A program made the translations under genes and the position numbers. Shown one piece after another: positions 17,558-25,591 of a stretch of DNA of 33,028 nt (its first letter is position 1; each line of letters begins with the position of its first letter). The DNA is from Bacteroidota bacterium (GTDB taxonomy: Bacteria > Bacteroidota > Bacteroidia > Flavobacteriales > Crocinitomicaceae): contig JAKQEZ010000542.1 of NCBI GenBank assembly GCA_029558435.1, positions 1 to 33,028 of the forward strand, read 5' to 3'. Under the pieces are notes generated by a model. The model was not told where the DNA came from. It saw nothing but the letters and a program-made list of their open reading frames with translations, and did no database searches.

Positions 17558-18727
17558 TTAGGATTGCTTAATTACATTGCTTTTTAGCACCACTTCTCCG
17601 TTGAGTATGATGTATGTTTTTCCCAAGAATACAAATGTTTTTCCTTCTGACATGTCTACTAAATTATTCAAATCTTTTTCCATGGTGTGTAATGATCCAC
17701 CGGTTTTATGCGCCAAGTTGATGTATTGCACATTTACGCCAAATTCAACACCACAAAGTATCACGCGCACTGGGATTTTTATTTTTGAGATGAGCTCAAA
17801 GTCGCGTAAATCGGCATAATTATCAGCAATGAATATGATTTCTTTGGAATAAGGAAATTTTTCTTGCGCTTCCAAAATTGCTTCAATACCGTTTTCTTCT
17901 GCATCGCCACTGCAACCTTTAGAAACAGCTTCTAATAACAGTGCGTGGTATTCTTCATAAAGATTGGTACTTTTGTTATAAATGCCACCCGTTTGTCCTA
18001 TCACTTTTTTGTGGTTGGGTTTGCCATCGCCATCGTTAAAAAACACAATGTTGCAATTTTCTTTGCGGTTCATTTTCAATAAAAACCAAAAAGCAGTTTG
18101 CGAAATGTAAGGATACATGCTACAAGTAACATCGGCAACTATGGTAGGGTGTTTCCACTGTTTGTTGCGTGTAAAAGCGGCTAATACGGTTGAATCTTTA
18201 AATGATTTTAAATCTTTTGGCGTTACTTTGTAATTTCCATCCTTGGGTAAATTTTGGTATTCCAATTGTTCTTGTTGACTCAACGCTGCATTTTGAGGTG
18301 CCACGTAGTAAATTACAACACCATGAAACAGTAATTTGGCTTCGCTTTCATTGTTGCACGACATCTGTCGGACCATTTGCCAAGAAATTAAACTGTCTTT
18401 TACCAAATCTGGTCGAATTTCTAATGCTTTTTGGATACGCCCGCGGTTCAATTCTTTCAAATCCATTGTTTTGGGATAATCCGTGAAAACTAAATCAATG
18501 CGGACTATATCTGCACTTTTTAGTTCGGTTTTGTTCATAACCGATAGCACCGAAGATTCTCCAAACGACATGTTGATAACTGCCGATTTAAGATAGGAAT
18601 TGGCAATTTTGTAAACTGCGGTTTTTTTCTCCGGTTGATTTAAAATGTCGTCGATAGTACGAACTTTACTTTGTGCCAACAAACATCCGTTTGCCAACAG
18701 CGCAATTGATAGAAATAAGGGTTTCAT
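17558..18727 (-). CDS. Exported von Willebrand factor A-like protein
   Basis: A 389-aa protein from MKPLFLSIALL, with a signal peptide of about 19 residues (ends LLAQ); the longer reading frame to 18763 has no support. Residues about 192-350 look like a VWA fold. The first strand ends in DVTCSM (D199, T201, S203), a variant of the DxSxS metal site, with later strands NIVFFNDGDG, EIIFIADNYAD and VRVILCGVEF. The N-terminal half has no recognised domain. It is probably periplasmic or surface-exposed and binds a partner or metal. The family call is by fold pattern only. Confidence 0.65.
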   Translation of the reverse strand: MKPLFLSIALLANGCLLAQSKVRTIDDILNQPEKKTAVYKIANSYLKSAVINMSFGESSVLSVMNKTELKSADIVRIDLVFTDYPKTMDLKELNRGRIQKALEIRPDLVKDSLISWQMVRQMSCNNESEAKLLFHGVVIYYVAPQNAALSQQEQLEYQNLPKDGNYKVTPKDLKSFKDSTVLAAFTRNKQWKHPTIVADVTCSMYPYISQTAFWFLLKMNRKENCNIVFFNDGDGKPNHKKVIGQTGGIYNKSTNLYEEYHALLLEAVSKGCSGDAEENGIEAILEAQEKFPYSKEIIFIADNYADLRDFELISKIKIPVRVILCGVEFGVNVQYINLAHKTGGSLHTMEKDLNNLVDMSEGKTFVFLGKTYIILNGEVVLKSNVIKQS

Positions 18728-18742
18728 GATTCGAGAGTTTAC

Positions 18743-18775
18743 TAAATATAACGCTAATAGCACCTAGTGTTACAA
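18743..18775 (-). promoter_or_regulatory. Possible promoter for the VWA-like gene
   Basis: On the minus strand, TATATTTA (18750-18743) is one base from TAnnTTTG, and TTG (18775-18773) lies 22 bases upstream. A transcript from here would lead into the ATG at 18727, agreeing with the chosen start. Confidence 0.35.
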
Positions 18776-18933
18776 AAAAATGTGAAACAAAATTAATTGT
18801 TAAAATCTTAAAATGAAGACGTTGCTAATAAACAGTGATAGGATGGTCGCATTATTTTCTTGAAAAAAATTTATTTTAAAAATTAAACAAGAAGGACGTT
18901 TTTCTTAATTTTAAAGGCAAGATAAAAGCACAA

Positions 18934-19566
18934 ATGTTCATCGATATCCACAGCCATCAAGCAACGCAAAAATTTCACACAGTGATTAATGCGGATTTAA
19001 ATCCAACAGATAATTGGTGTTCGTATGGTGTGCATCCGTGGTATGTGGAACAAACTACTGTTACTTCATTGCAAAAGTTAGAACAGTTGATACAACAACC
19101 CAACTGTGTGGCTGTAGGTGAATGTGGTTTGGATAAAATTTGCAATACAGCGTGGGATAAGCAAATGCATTGGTTTGAGCAACAAATTCAACTTTCCGAA
19201 AAACACCAAAAACCGTTGCTTATTCATTGTGTGAAAGCCATTCAAGAAATAATTGTCCTAAAACGCCAATACCAACCACAACAACCGTGGATTTTTCATG
19301 GTTTTAGAAAAACAACTACTTTACAACAAGTATTGAACGAAGGTTTTTATGTTAGCATTGGAGCTGCGGTTATGTCCGACGAAAAATTGCAATCAATAGT
19401 TCCAGAAATACCCATTAATCGGTTGTTTTTAGAAACCGACGATCAACCAATTTCAATTGTTTCAATTTATGAAAAGGTGGCGCAAATTAGAGGAGTTTCG
19501 GTTGAAGAATTGGAACAACAACTACTAGAAAACTACCAACGAGTTTTTGAAAAAACTAAAATCTAA
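18934..19566 (+). CDS. TatD family metal-dependent hydrolase
   Basis: A 210-aa protein, shorter than the usual 255-265 aa of TatD but typical of a compact Bacteroidota subgroup. The metal ligands are all present: H6 and H8 (DIHSH), E63 (GECGLD), H98 (LLIHC), H122 (FHGF) and D169 (ETDD). TatD enzymes are cytoplasmic nucleases or related phosphoesterases of a TIM-barrel fold. The gene is followed after 23 bases by tcdA on the same strand, a likely operon. The exact substrate is not determined by sequence. Confidence 0.88.
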   Translation: MFIDIHSHQATQKFHTVINADLNPTDNWCSYGVHPWYVEQTTVTSLQKLEQLIQQPNCVAVGECGLDKICNTAWDKQMHWFEQQIQLSEKHQKPLLIHCVKAIQEIIVLKRQYQPQQPWIFHGFRKTTTLQQVLNEGFYVSIGAAVMSDEKLQSIVPEIPINRLFLETDDQPISIVSIYEKVAQIRGVSVEELEQQLLENYQRVFEKTKI

Positions 19567-19589
19567 CTATTTTTGAAAAAAAAAACAAA

Positions 19590-20321
19590 GTGGGAGATTG
19601 GTTAGAACGTTCTGAATTATTGTTGGGCAAGGAAGCCCTTGAAAAAATTAAAAAATCACATGTTTTAGTGGTCGGATTGGGCGGTGTAGGCTCGTTTGCA
19701 GCCGAATTTATTTGCCGTTCGGGAGTTGGAAAAATGACCATTATTGACGGAGATGTTTTTGATGTCACCAATAAAAATCGTCAGTTGATGGCCATGGATT
19801 CTACCATTGGTAAAAACAAAGCGGTTGTTTTGGGCGAAAAACTCAAAGACATCAATGCTGATTTAGATTTAACAATCATTTCAGAATTTGTTGTACCCGA
19901 GCGTGTATGGGAAATTTTGGAAGAAACCAAACCCGATTTTGTGATGGATTGCATTGACTCTGTAAGTCCAAAAATTGAATGGATTGCCGCTTGTTTGCGC
20001 ATGAAAATCAGAATTATTACGCATTTAGGAGCAGGCGGAAAAATGGATCCATTTGCTGTGAAAATAGCAAGATTAACTGCTACTTATAATTGTAAATTAG
20101 CAGCTCATCTTAAAGATAGATTGCGACGACGAGGAATTGATACCAAGCGCGTAAGAGCCGTTTTTTCAAGTGAATTGCAACGAAAAGATGCTTTAAAAAT
20201 GACCGATGGAAGTAACTTTAAAAAGTCATTTTACGGAACATCTTCCTACACGCCAGCATTGTTTGGATTGATGGGAGCAGCAGAAGTGATTAAATACTTG
20301 AGCGGTCAAGAAAAATTTTAA
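19590..20321 (+). CDS. tcdA: tRNA threonylcarbamoyladenosine dehydratase
   Basis: A 243-aa E1-like (ThiF/MoeB fold) protein that uses ATP to cyclise t6A at position 37 of tRNAs that read ANN codons. The nucleotide loop GLGGVGS is at residues 29-35, followed by DGDVFDVTNKNRQ with the usual NxNRQ motif. The middle carries DCIDSVSPK and a GAGGKMDP stretch, and the C-terminal part contains FFSELQRKDA-like VFSSELQRKDA, all typical of TcdA/CsdL. Translation starts at GTG; no ATG is available upstream in frame. Its stop overlaps that of the convergent gene by two bases. Confidence 0.92.
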   Translation: MGDWLERSELLLGKEALEKIKKSHVLVVGLGGVGSFAAEFICRSGVGKMTIIDGDVFDVTNKNRQLMAMDSTIGKNKAVVLGEKLKDINADLDLTIISEFVVPERVWEILEETKPDFVMDCIDSVSPKIEWIAACLRMKIRIITHLGAGGKMDPFAVKIARLTATYNCKLAAHLKDRLRRRGIDTKRVRAVFSSELQRKDALKMTDGSNFKKSFYGTSSYTPALFGLMGAAEVIKYLSGQEKF

Positions 20322-20650
20322 TCGATATCAAAACGTTTCAAATCGGATTTAAGATTATCTAAAACCGTAGTTCCGTCCACCACTTTAAACCATTCGTAAA
20401 ATAGTTGTTCGCTTATTTCTGGATGATCTTCTGGGTTTTCGGTAATCATGCTTAATTCATTCAAAAATATTTTTTTGTAATGACTTTTAATCACGTGCTC
20501 CGACTCTATAAAATCTTCTTCGATTAGATAAACGGTTGGCTCCACTTCATCCGATTCATTAAAATAAATTTCTTCTTCAAAATTGTTGGCCCAATCAAAA
20601 AAAGGTTTTTTAGGCGATACAATTAAAAATCCACGGTTTACAATTTTCAT
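20318..20650 (-). CDS. Conserved hypothetical protein, acidic, 110 aa
   Basis: A small acidic protein started at MKIVNRGFLIVSPKKPF; the longer frame to 20680 would overlap the lipoprotein gene. It has no signal peptide or membrane segment. Motifs YLIEEDF and ELSMITENPEDHP and the ending DFD/RFDID resemble an uncharacterised cytoplasmic family that I have seen without a function. It follows the lipoprotein gene after 7 bases, so they are probably co-transcribed. The stop TAA shares bases with that of tcdA on the other strand. Confidence 0.7.
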   Translation of the reverse strand: MKIVNRGFLIVSPKKPFFDWANNFEEEIYFNESDEVEPTVYLIEEDFIESEHVIKSHYKKIFLNELSMITENPEDHPEISEQLFYEWFKVVDGTTVLDNLKSDLKRFDID

Positions 20651-20657
20651 CTTTTTA

Positions 20658-21290
20658 CTATTTAGTGAGGGTGGGTGCAATTATTCCTTCTTTCTCATCA
20701 ACGTAATTGGTCCATGCAACGTTGCCGAATTTACTTTGCATTAAAATGAAATTCCATTTACTTTCTTTATCCAAAAGGTAGATTTTCTTCCATTTTTTTA
20801 ATTCGTTCAAGCTAGCATCCAACGTGTGTAATTGAATAATACAGGTATCGTTTTGCAAAATAAGTAGATTGGTTTTTTGAATGTTTGTTTTTTTGCCAAT
20901 TTCCACCATCGAACAACGTTTTCCAAAGCAATTCATCCAATTTAAAAAAGCATTCATGGATTTGGTAGAATCTTTAAAACTCCAACGCAAATAAGTAATG
21001 GGTTTTCCGCTCAACCAATAATCAAATTTTTCTACTTGTTTGGGGGCAAAACGTTCGGGAATGGTTAATTCATCGTTCAACGAAACTGAGTCCCAATGAA
21101 TGGAATTTTCTTTTAATAATTCAAGGTTCAACGAAGTTGTAAACTGTTGTTTTTGTTCGGTTTCAACTTTTTTTGGTTGTTTATCAGCAGTTGCTTTGGG
21201 CATTATTTCTTCCAAATCCACCGGTTGGTCGTTGGGTGAAGAGCAAGCAACAAGTGCCAAAAAGAAGAAGCTATACAACCAAATTTTCAT
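20658..21290 (-). CDS. Uncharacterised lipoprotein
   Basis: A 210-aa protein with a signal peptide and lipobox LVAC, the cysteine being residue 16, followed by SSPNDQ. Such lipoproteins in this phylum usually reach the outer membrane. A Lys/Glu-rich linker (about 30-48) leads to a mixed alpha/beta region with two cysteines in NCFGKRC (about 119-125) and one in TCIIQLH (about 150), which could form a disulfide. No family was recognised. It is upstream of and probably co-transcribed with the 110-aa conserved protein. Confidence 0.75.
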   Translation of the reverse strand: MKIWLYSFFFLALVACSSPNDQPVDLEEIMPKATADKQPKKVETEQKQQFTTSLNLELLKENSIHWDSVSLNDELTIPERFAPKQVEKFDYWLSGKPITYLRWSFKDSTKSMNAFLNWMNCFGKRCSMVEIGKKTNIQKTNLLILQNDTCIIQLHTLDASLNELKKWKKIYLLDKESKWNFILMQSKFGNVAWTNYVDEKEGIIAPTLTK

Positions 21291-21331
21291 TGCTATATAT
21301 TTTTTACAAAGTTGAATAAATTGCTTGGTTT

Positions 21332-22891
21332 TTACAAGTCCAAACCATAAATGTATTTGTCGTCTCTAAAATAAATATCGCGGAGCAACACCACTTCTTT
21401 TTCAGGAGTGATGACAACTGTGTGGTATTCAATAAAGATTGGTATTCTATTCTTAATTGGAATTTTGTGGTGTTTCAAAGGCAACAACATTAAACTATCC
21501 AAACTGTCAGCGGTTACAGGGTTTTCGTCGAGTTCTAAAACAATTTTTGCTAATTCCAACGGGTTTTCTGTACGTATGCATCCGTGCGAGTAGGTTTTTG
21601 CAATTTTTTTGAAATAATTTTTAGAAGGGGTATCGTGAAAATAGACGTCGTATTTACTGTGAAATTCAAATTTCAATACCCCCAACGAGTTTTTTGGTCC
21701 CGGTTGCTGCACTACTTTATACGGAAAACTATTTTTTTTGATTTTTCCCCACTTTACTTTATAAGGGTTTATTGTGTCTTTGTTGCGCAACAGCACCATG
21801 TTGTTTCGATCAAAATAATTGGGATTTGCTTGAGCAGCAGGTAAAATTTCCTTGCTAGCAATGGAGTAGGGCACGTTCCAAAACGGATAAGCCACAATGG
21901 TGTGTAATTTGGATTTCAATTCGGGAGTTTGATTTTCCAATTTCCCAACAACAATGGTGTGTTCCGAACACAAGGTATCTTCGTTATACAAACGCAACTT
22001 GTATTCTGGAATATTGATTAAAAAATAGCGTTTGGGAGACTTTTCTTTTCGTCTAATTTTTTCCATTTCAAGGGCAATGCGTTGTGCTTTGTGAAGGTTG
22101 GTTTCATTCAGTGCCTGCACCGTTTCGTTGTCGATTTTTCCCGTAGGGTTGACCCAATTTTTTTCTTGAAATCTTCGCAATGCCCGCACAAAAGAAAGTG
22201 AATCGTCTTGTTGGAGGCTATCCAAATAATGGTGTTGCACTAAAAATTGTTGAGTAAGTGCACGGGCGTTGGTTGAATCCTGATTTTCGGGTTTTATGGT
22301 GGTTGGAATGGAGGTAATGTCGTTTTGTTGCACAAACGAAAACAGATAGTTTGCCAATGTGTGGTAGTTGGTATCGGCCGGACCCCAAGCAATGATTTTC
22401 TCGGCATATTTTTTTTGCGAAAAATCGAGCAATGTATCCAGCGAATTCAGTGGTACGTAGCGATTAGGTTTTAATACTTCCAACGTAGAATCTGACATGC
22501 CGTAGTGCAAATCTTTAAAACTTCGGGTCAATCCGCAAACAATTGCCAATTCATTTTGAAGTGCTACACTATCGCTCCAGTTTAAATCAAATCGTTTTTT
22601 AGATAGCCCAAATTGAATCGGTGTTTGCAATAAATGATGGAGCGCAGTGCCAATTTCATTCAACCCTTCTTTTGAAGTCCACAGGGGTTTAAAATTTCGT
22701 TGTTCGTAATAAGCATACAACAAATTTCTTCCTTGCTCGTCTATGCCTAATGTTTGTTGGTACTCAGGAGAAAGCATTAATTGCAATGTTTCTTCGAGTG
22801 TTAAGTGCTTTTGAATAATTTCTTGCTCTGTAATTTTTGTTTTACAGCTTGTAAATAGTACAATAGAAGCCAGTAAGATGATGTATTTCAT
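21332..22891 (-). CDS. L,D-transpeptidase lipoprotein with peptidoglycan-binding domain (YkuD family)
   Basis: A 519-aa protein. A signal peptide ends in a lipobox with cysteine 16 (FTSC). Residues about 25-200 match the alpha-helical scaffold region of long Bacteroidota and YcbB-type transpeptidases. A peptidoglycan-binding motif lies about 215-265 (VRALRRFQ, GKIDNETVQALN). The YkuD domain runs about 288-455 with H419 and the catalytic SHGCIR (H436, C438). It should cross-link peptidoglycan stem peptides (3-3 links) or attach proteins in the periplasm. A C-terminal tail of about 60 residues after the domain ends in YIYGLDL. Confidence 0.9.
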   Translation of the reverse strand: MKYIILLASIVLFTSCKTKITEQEIIQKHLTLEETLQLMLSPEYQQTLGIDEQGRNLLYAYYEQRNFKPLWTSKEGLNEIGTALHHLLQTPIQFGLSKKRFDLNWSDSVALQNELAIVCGLTRSFKDLHYGMSDSTLEVLKPNRYVPLNSLDTLLDFSQKKYAEKIIAWGPADTNYHTLANYLFSFVQQNDITSIPTTIKPENQDSTNARALTQQFLVQHHYLDSLQQDDSLSFVRALRRFQEKNWVNPTGKIDNETVQALNETNLHKAQRIALEMEKIRRKEKSPKRYFLINIPEYKLRLYNEDTLCSEHTIVVGKLENQTPELKSKLHTIVAYPFWNVPYSIASKEILPAAQANPNYFDRNNMVLLRNKDTINPYKVKWGKIKKNSFPYKVVQQPGPKNSLGVLKFEFHSKYDVYFHDTPSKNYFKKIAKTYSHGCIRTENPLELAKIVLELDENPVTADSLDSLMLLPLKHHKIPIKNRIPIFIEYHTVVITPEKEVVLLRDIYFRDDKYIYGLDL

Positions 22892-22975
22892 TATTTAAAA
22901 ATAGTAATTAAATTTGATGTGCATTGGTATTTCGGGTAGAAAATAATCAATCACCAACCTTTTGTCGCTTTTGCA

Positions 22976-23004
22976 TTGATAATTAAATCTTTATTTTACT
23001 TTTG
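22976..23004 (+). promoter_or_regulatory. Bacteroidota-type promoter for the SDR/5-alpha-reductase operon
   Basis: TTG (22976-22978) and TACTTTTG (22997-23004) are separated by 18 bases, a full match to the TTG/TAnnTTTG pattern. The ATG at 23011 follows after 6 bases, giving a very short or absent leader. The TTG inside the box at 23002 is in frame with the gene but is unlikely to be the start. Confidence 0.6.
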
Positions 23005-23010
23005 CGTTGT

Positions 23011-23997
23011 ATGAAAATAGCAATTACAGGAGCATCTGGCCATATTGGAGGCGTTTTGTGCCGAGAATTAATCAAAGAAGGGCATGAAGTGGTGGCGTTG
23101 GTACGTAGTTCTACCAAAGCACTTAAGGATTTGAAACTCACTAAAGTAGATGGAGATGTGTTGCAGTTGGATTCACTTCGTCAATTGATGCAAGGGTGCG
23201 ATGCTGTAATTCATGCTGCAGGTGCCATAAAATTGGGTTATAAATTCAATAAAAAATTAAACGATATCAATGTGGTGGGCACTAAAAATGTGTTGCAAAT
23301 TGCCCAAGAATTGAACATTCCAAAAGTGGTTCATTTCAGCTCCATTCACGTTTTTAAACAAAGTCCCTACGAAGAAGAATTAAACGAAACACGTGTTTTT
23401 GTTGGAGATAAATCTGTTTTCTATGATCAAACAAAAAGAGATGGGCACCTGTTGGCTTTGGAAGCAGCAAAAAATGGTCAACATGTTGTGGTTGTTTGTC
23501 CCACAGGTGTTGTCGGTCCAATTGATTTTGCTCCGTCAAAACTCGGTAAGGCTGTCATAGATATTTACAACGGAAAAATTCCAGCTGTTGTTAAAGGTGG
23601 GTTTGATTTTGTAGATGTTCGCGATGTGGTGCAAGGAACGTTATTGGCATTGGAGAAAGGAAGAAGTGGAGAAACCTATATTTTGGGAGGTCATTATTAT
23701 TCCATAAAAGCATTTGCCGACATGGTGTTGCATGTTAAAAATAGCAAGAAAAAAATGGCTGTTTTACCTTTTTTTATGGCAATTTTAGGAGTTCCATTTA
23801 TAAAATTATGGGCAATGTTAACCAAGCAACCACCCTTGTATGACCTAGTTTATATGGATATTTTGCAAGATGGCAACCAAAAAGTAAGCTCCAATAAAGC
23901 AAAAAATGAATTGGGATATCAACCACGCCCGTTGACAGAAACCATTGCTGATACAATAAATTGGTTTAAAGAAACGGGGAAAATTAAAACAAAATGA
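23011..23997 (+). CDS. Extended short-chain dehydrogenase/reductase (epimerase / 3-beta-HSD-like)
   Basis: A 328-aa NAD(P)-dependent enzyme of the extended SDR type. The nucleotide motif TGASGHIG is at residues 6-13, an acidic patch DGDV at about 47-50, the active-site serine at about 110-111 (HFSSIHVF) and YDQTK (Y138, K142). It resembles the dihydroflavonol-reductase and 3-beta-hydroxysteroid dehydrogenase branch, which act on hydroxy/keto groups of ring compounds. Its last four bases (ATGA) overlap the next gene, a steroid 5-alpha-reductase-like protein, so they probably work on the same substrate. The substrate is not known. Confidence 0.85.
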   Translation: MKIAITGASGHIGGVLCRELIKEGHEVVALVRSSTKALKDLKLTKVDGDVLQLDSLRQLMQGCDAVIHAAGAIKLGYKFNKKLNDINVVGTKNVLQIAQELNIPKVVHFSSIHVFKQSPYEEELNETRVFVGDKSVFYDQTKRDGHLLALEAAKNGQHVVVVCPTGVVGPIDFAPSKLGKAVIDIYNGKIPAVVKGGFDFVDVRDVVQGTLLALEKGRSGETYILGGHYYSIKAFADMVLHVKNSKKKMAVLPFFMAILGVPFIKLWAMLTKQPPLYDLVYMDILQDGNQKVSSNKAKNELGYQPRPLTETIADTINWFKETGKIKTK

Positions 23998-24758
23998 GTT
24001 ACGAAATTTTCAATTATTTCACGCAAGCATGGATTGCAATTGCTGTTATTGTGTTTTTTGCACTTTTATTTATAACAGCACCTTATGGTCGCCACACCAA
24101 AAGAAGTTGGGGACCCTTGATTGACAACCGTGTGGGTTGGGTGGTTATGGAAATTTTTGTAATTGCAGTGTTGTACTTTTTCATTTTTACAGGGCGTTAT
24201 GCTTCCATTCAATCCACTACCAATATTGTTATTATTGGTTTGTTTTCCTTGCATTATTTCAATCGCAGTTTGATTTTCCCATTTCGTTTGCGCACCAAAG
24301 GCAAAAAAATGCCACTTTCCATTGTATTGATGGGAATGACTTTTAATTTGGTAAATGGTTTTTTAATTGGTTATTTCTTAGGGAATTTTAGAGTTTATGG
24401 CAATGATTGGTTAACCAGCCCTGAGTTTATTGTTGGCACCGTTTTGTTTTTTATTGGGTTAATCATCAATTGGCATTCGGATACAGTGTTAATCAATTTA
24501 CGAAAACCGGGCGAAACAGGCTATAAAATTCCGCAAGGTGGATTATTTCGTTGGGTGAGTTGCCCGAATTTATTGGGCGAAGTATTGGAATGGGGCGGTT
24601 TTGCAGTTTTAACGTGGAGTTTGCCAGGTTTGGCATTTTTTATTTGGACTTTTGCTAATTTAGTACCAAGAGCTTTGTCGCACCACAAATGGTATCGTTC
24701 TCATTTTGGAGAAGACTATCCAGCAAAAAGAAAAGCAGTTATTCCGTTTTTGTGGTAA
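23994..24758 (+). CDS. Steroid 5-alpha-reductase (SRD5A)-like membrane protein
   Basis: A 254-aa integral membrane protein with about six helices. Its C-terminal half contains the conserved pattern of eukaryotic SRD5A1/2: LRKPGETGYKIPQGGLF, CPNLLGEVLEWGGFA and, at the end, SHHKWYRSHFGEDYP followed by KAVIPFLW. Enzymes of this family reduce a C=C bond conjugated to a ketone with NADPH in the membrane. The ATG overlaps the stop of the upstream SDR (ATGA). Whether the bacterial substrate is a sterol, a hopanoid, a polyprenol or something else cannot be told from sequence. A DUF1295 or isoprenylcysteine-methyltransferase relative would be less similar. Confidence 0.85.
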   Translation: MSYEIFNYFTQAWIAIAVIVFFALLFITAPYGRHTKRSWGPLIDNRVGWVVMEIFVIAVLYFFIFTGRYASIQSTTNIVIIGLFSLHYFNRSLIFPFRLRTKGKKMPLSIVLMGMTFNLVNGFLIGYFLGNFRVYGNDWLTSPEFIVGTVLFFIGLIINWHSDTVLINLRKPGETGYKIPQGGLFRWVSCPNLLGEVLEWGGFAVLTWSLPGLAFFIWTFANLVPRALSHHKWYRSHFGEDYPAKRKAVIPFLW

Positions 24759-24805
24759 TTCCGTTTTTTTATAAGAGATTCTGATTAATTTGAATGTTGA
24801 AATTT

Positions 24806-25504
24806 TTATTTCATTTCCACATCAAAAAGAGCATTTAGATATTTGTCAACATACAATTGGAATTCTTTGGATTTGTATTGTTGAATAAAACGAGGATGCT
24901 CCAAAACGGACATTTTGTCAAATAAATGTGCTTCAGCATTGATCTTTTTAATGAAAGTGGCATTTTTTTTACCCAAAACAAGCACTTCTTTGCGGTTCAT
25001 GCCCATGGCAAAATGTTGGCGCAATGTTTCTATCATGTATTCTTTAACGGTAGCAAAAAGCTGCACGTCATCGTAATAATTGGCATTTACCCAATCGCCT
25101 TTTTTTGTTTTTTGCACTATTGCCAACGGAAAAGGTGAATTGATGTAAAACTTGCTGTAAAACGCCTCCGCCCCACCAAAAGCGGCAATTACTTTGTATA
25201 AAAATACCGAAGAAACTTCGTGCGTGTGTGCCGAATGCATGGTAATGCCACATTCACTTTCTAAGCGTTTGGTATCGGTAAAAGGTACGCCCGTAACTCC
25301 AGCCCCGTGCCGACTTGGATTGATTCCAATGATAAACGTGCGTTGGTTGTTGTCGTTGTAATATTTTTTATAAAACTGCTTCATCACCTCCAAGGTTTCT
25401 GGGTTGTCCACATACGGATTCAATACTCCAAATCCTTCAGGCAATTGGTTTGAATACACCAACGATTGGTTAAATGCAATGACGCGGTTGGCAATTGTTT
25501 TCAT
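24806..25504 (-). CDS. SMUG2-type uracil-DNA glycosylase family protein (DUF4918)
   Basis: A 232-aa cytoplasmic protein from MKTIANRVIAFNQ; the frame extends to 25534 but the family begins here. The glycosylase motif GINPSRHGAGVTGVPF (residues 60-75) corresponds to the GxNP catalytic loop of SMUG enzymes. EHPRF near the C-terminus corresponds to the HP loop that enters the minor groove. It probably removes uracil or oxidised pyrimidines from DNA in base-excision repair. It lies downstream of the membrane protein gene on the same strand, with an 87-base gap. Confidence 0.85.
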   Translation of the reverse strand: MKTIANRVIAFNQSLVYSNQLPEGFGVLNPYVDNPETLEVMKQFYKKYYNDNNQRTFIIGINPSRHGAGVTGVPFTDTKRLESECGITMHSAHTHEVSSVFLYKVIAAFGGAEAFYSKFYINSPFPLAIVQKTKKGDWVNANYYDDVQLFATVKEYMIETLRQHFAMGMNRKEVLVLGKKNATFIKKINAEAHLFDKMSVLEHPRFIQQYKSKEFQLYVDKYLNALFDVEMK

Positions 25505-25591
25505 GGGAGGGATTATTTGATGAAGTGACGACAAGGAAAGAGGAACATTAATAAAATCATGTTATCAATGCTCCTCCCCCAAAATAAAAAA

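Noticed and set aside
18728..18763. N-terminal extension of the VWA-like protein
   Set aside because: A signal peptide begins at the ATG at 18727, and a promoter-like site lies in the extension.
20318..20321. Overlapping stop codons of the convergent tcdA and 110-aa genes
   Set aside because: A TTAA shared by two TAA stops is a common, harmless packing; no function is implied.
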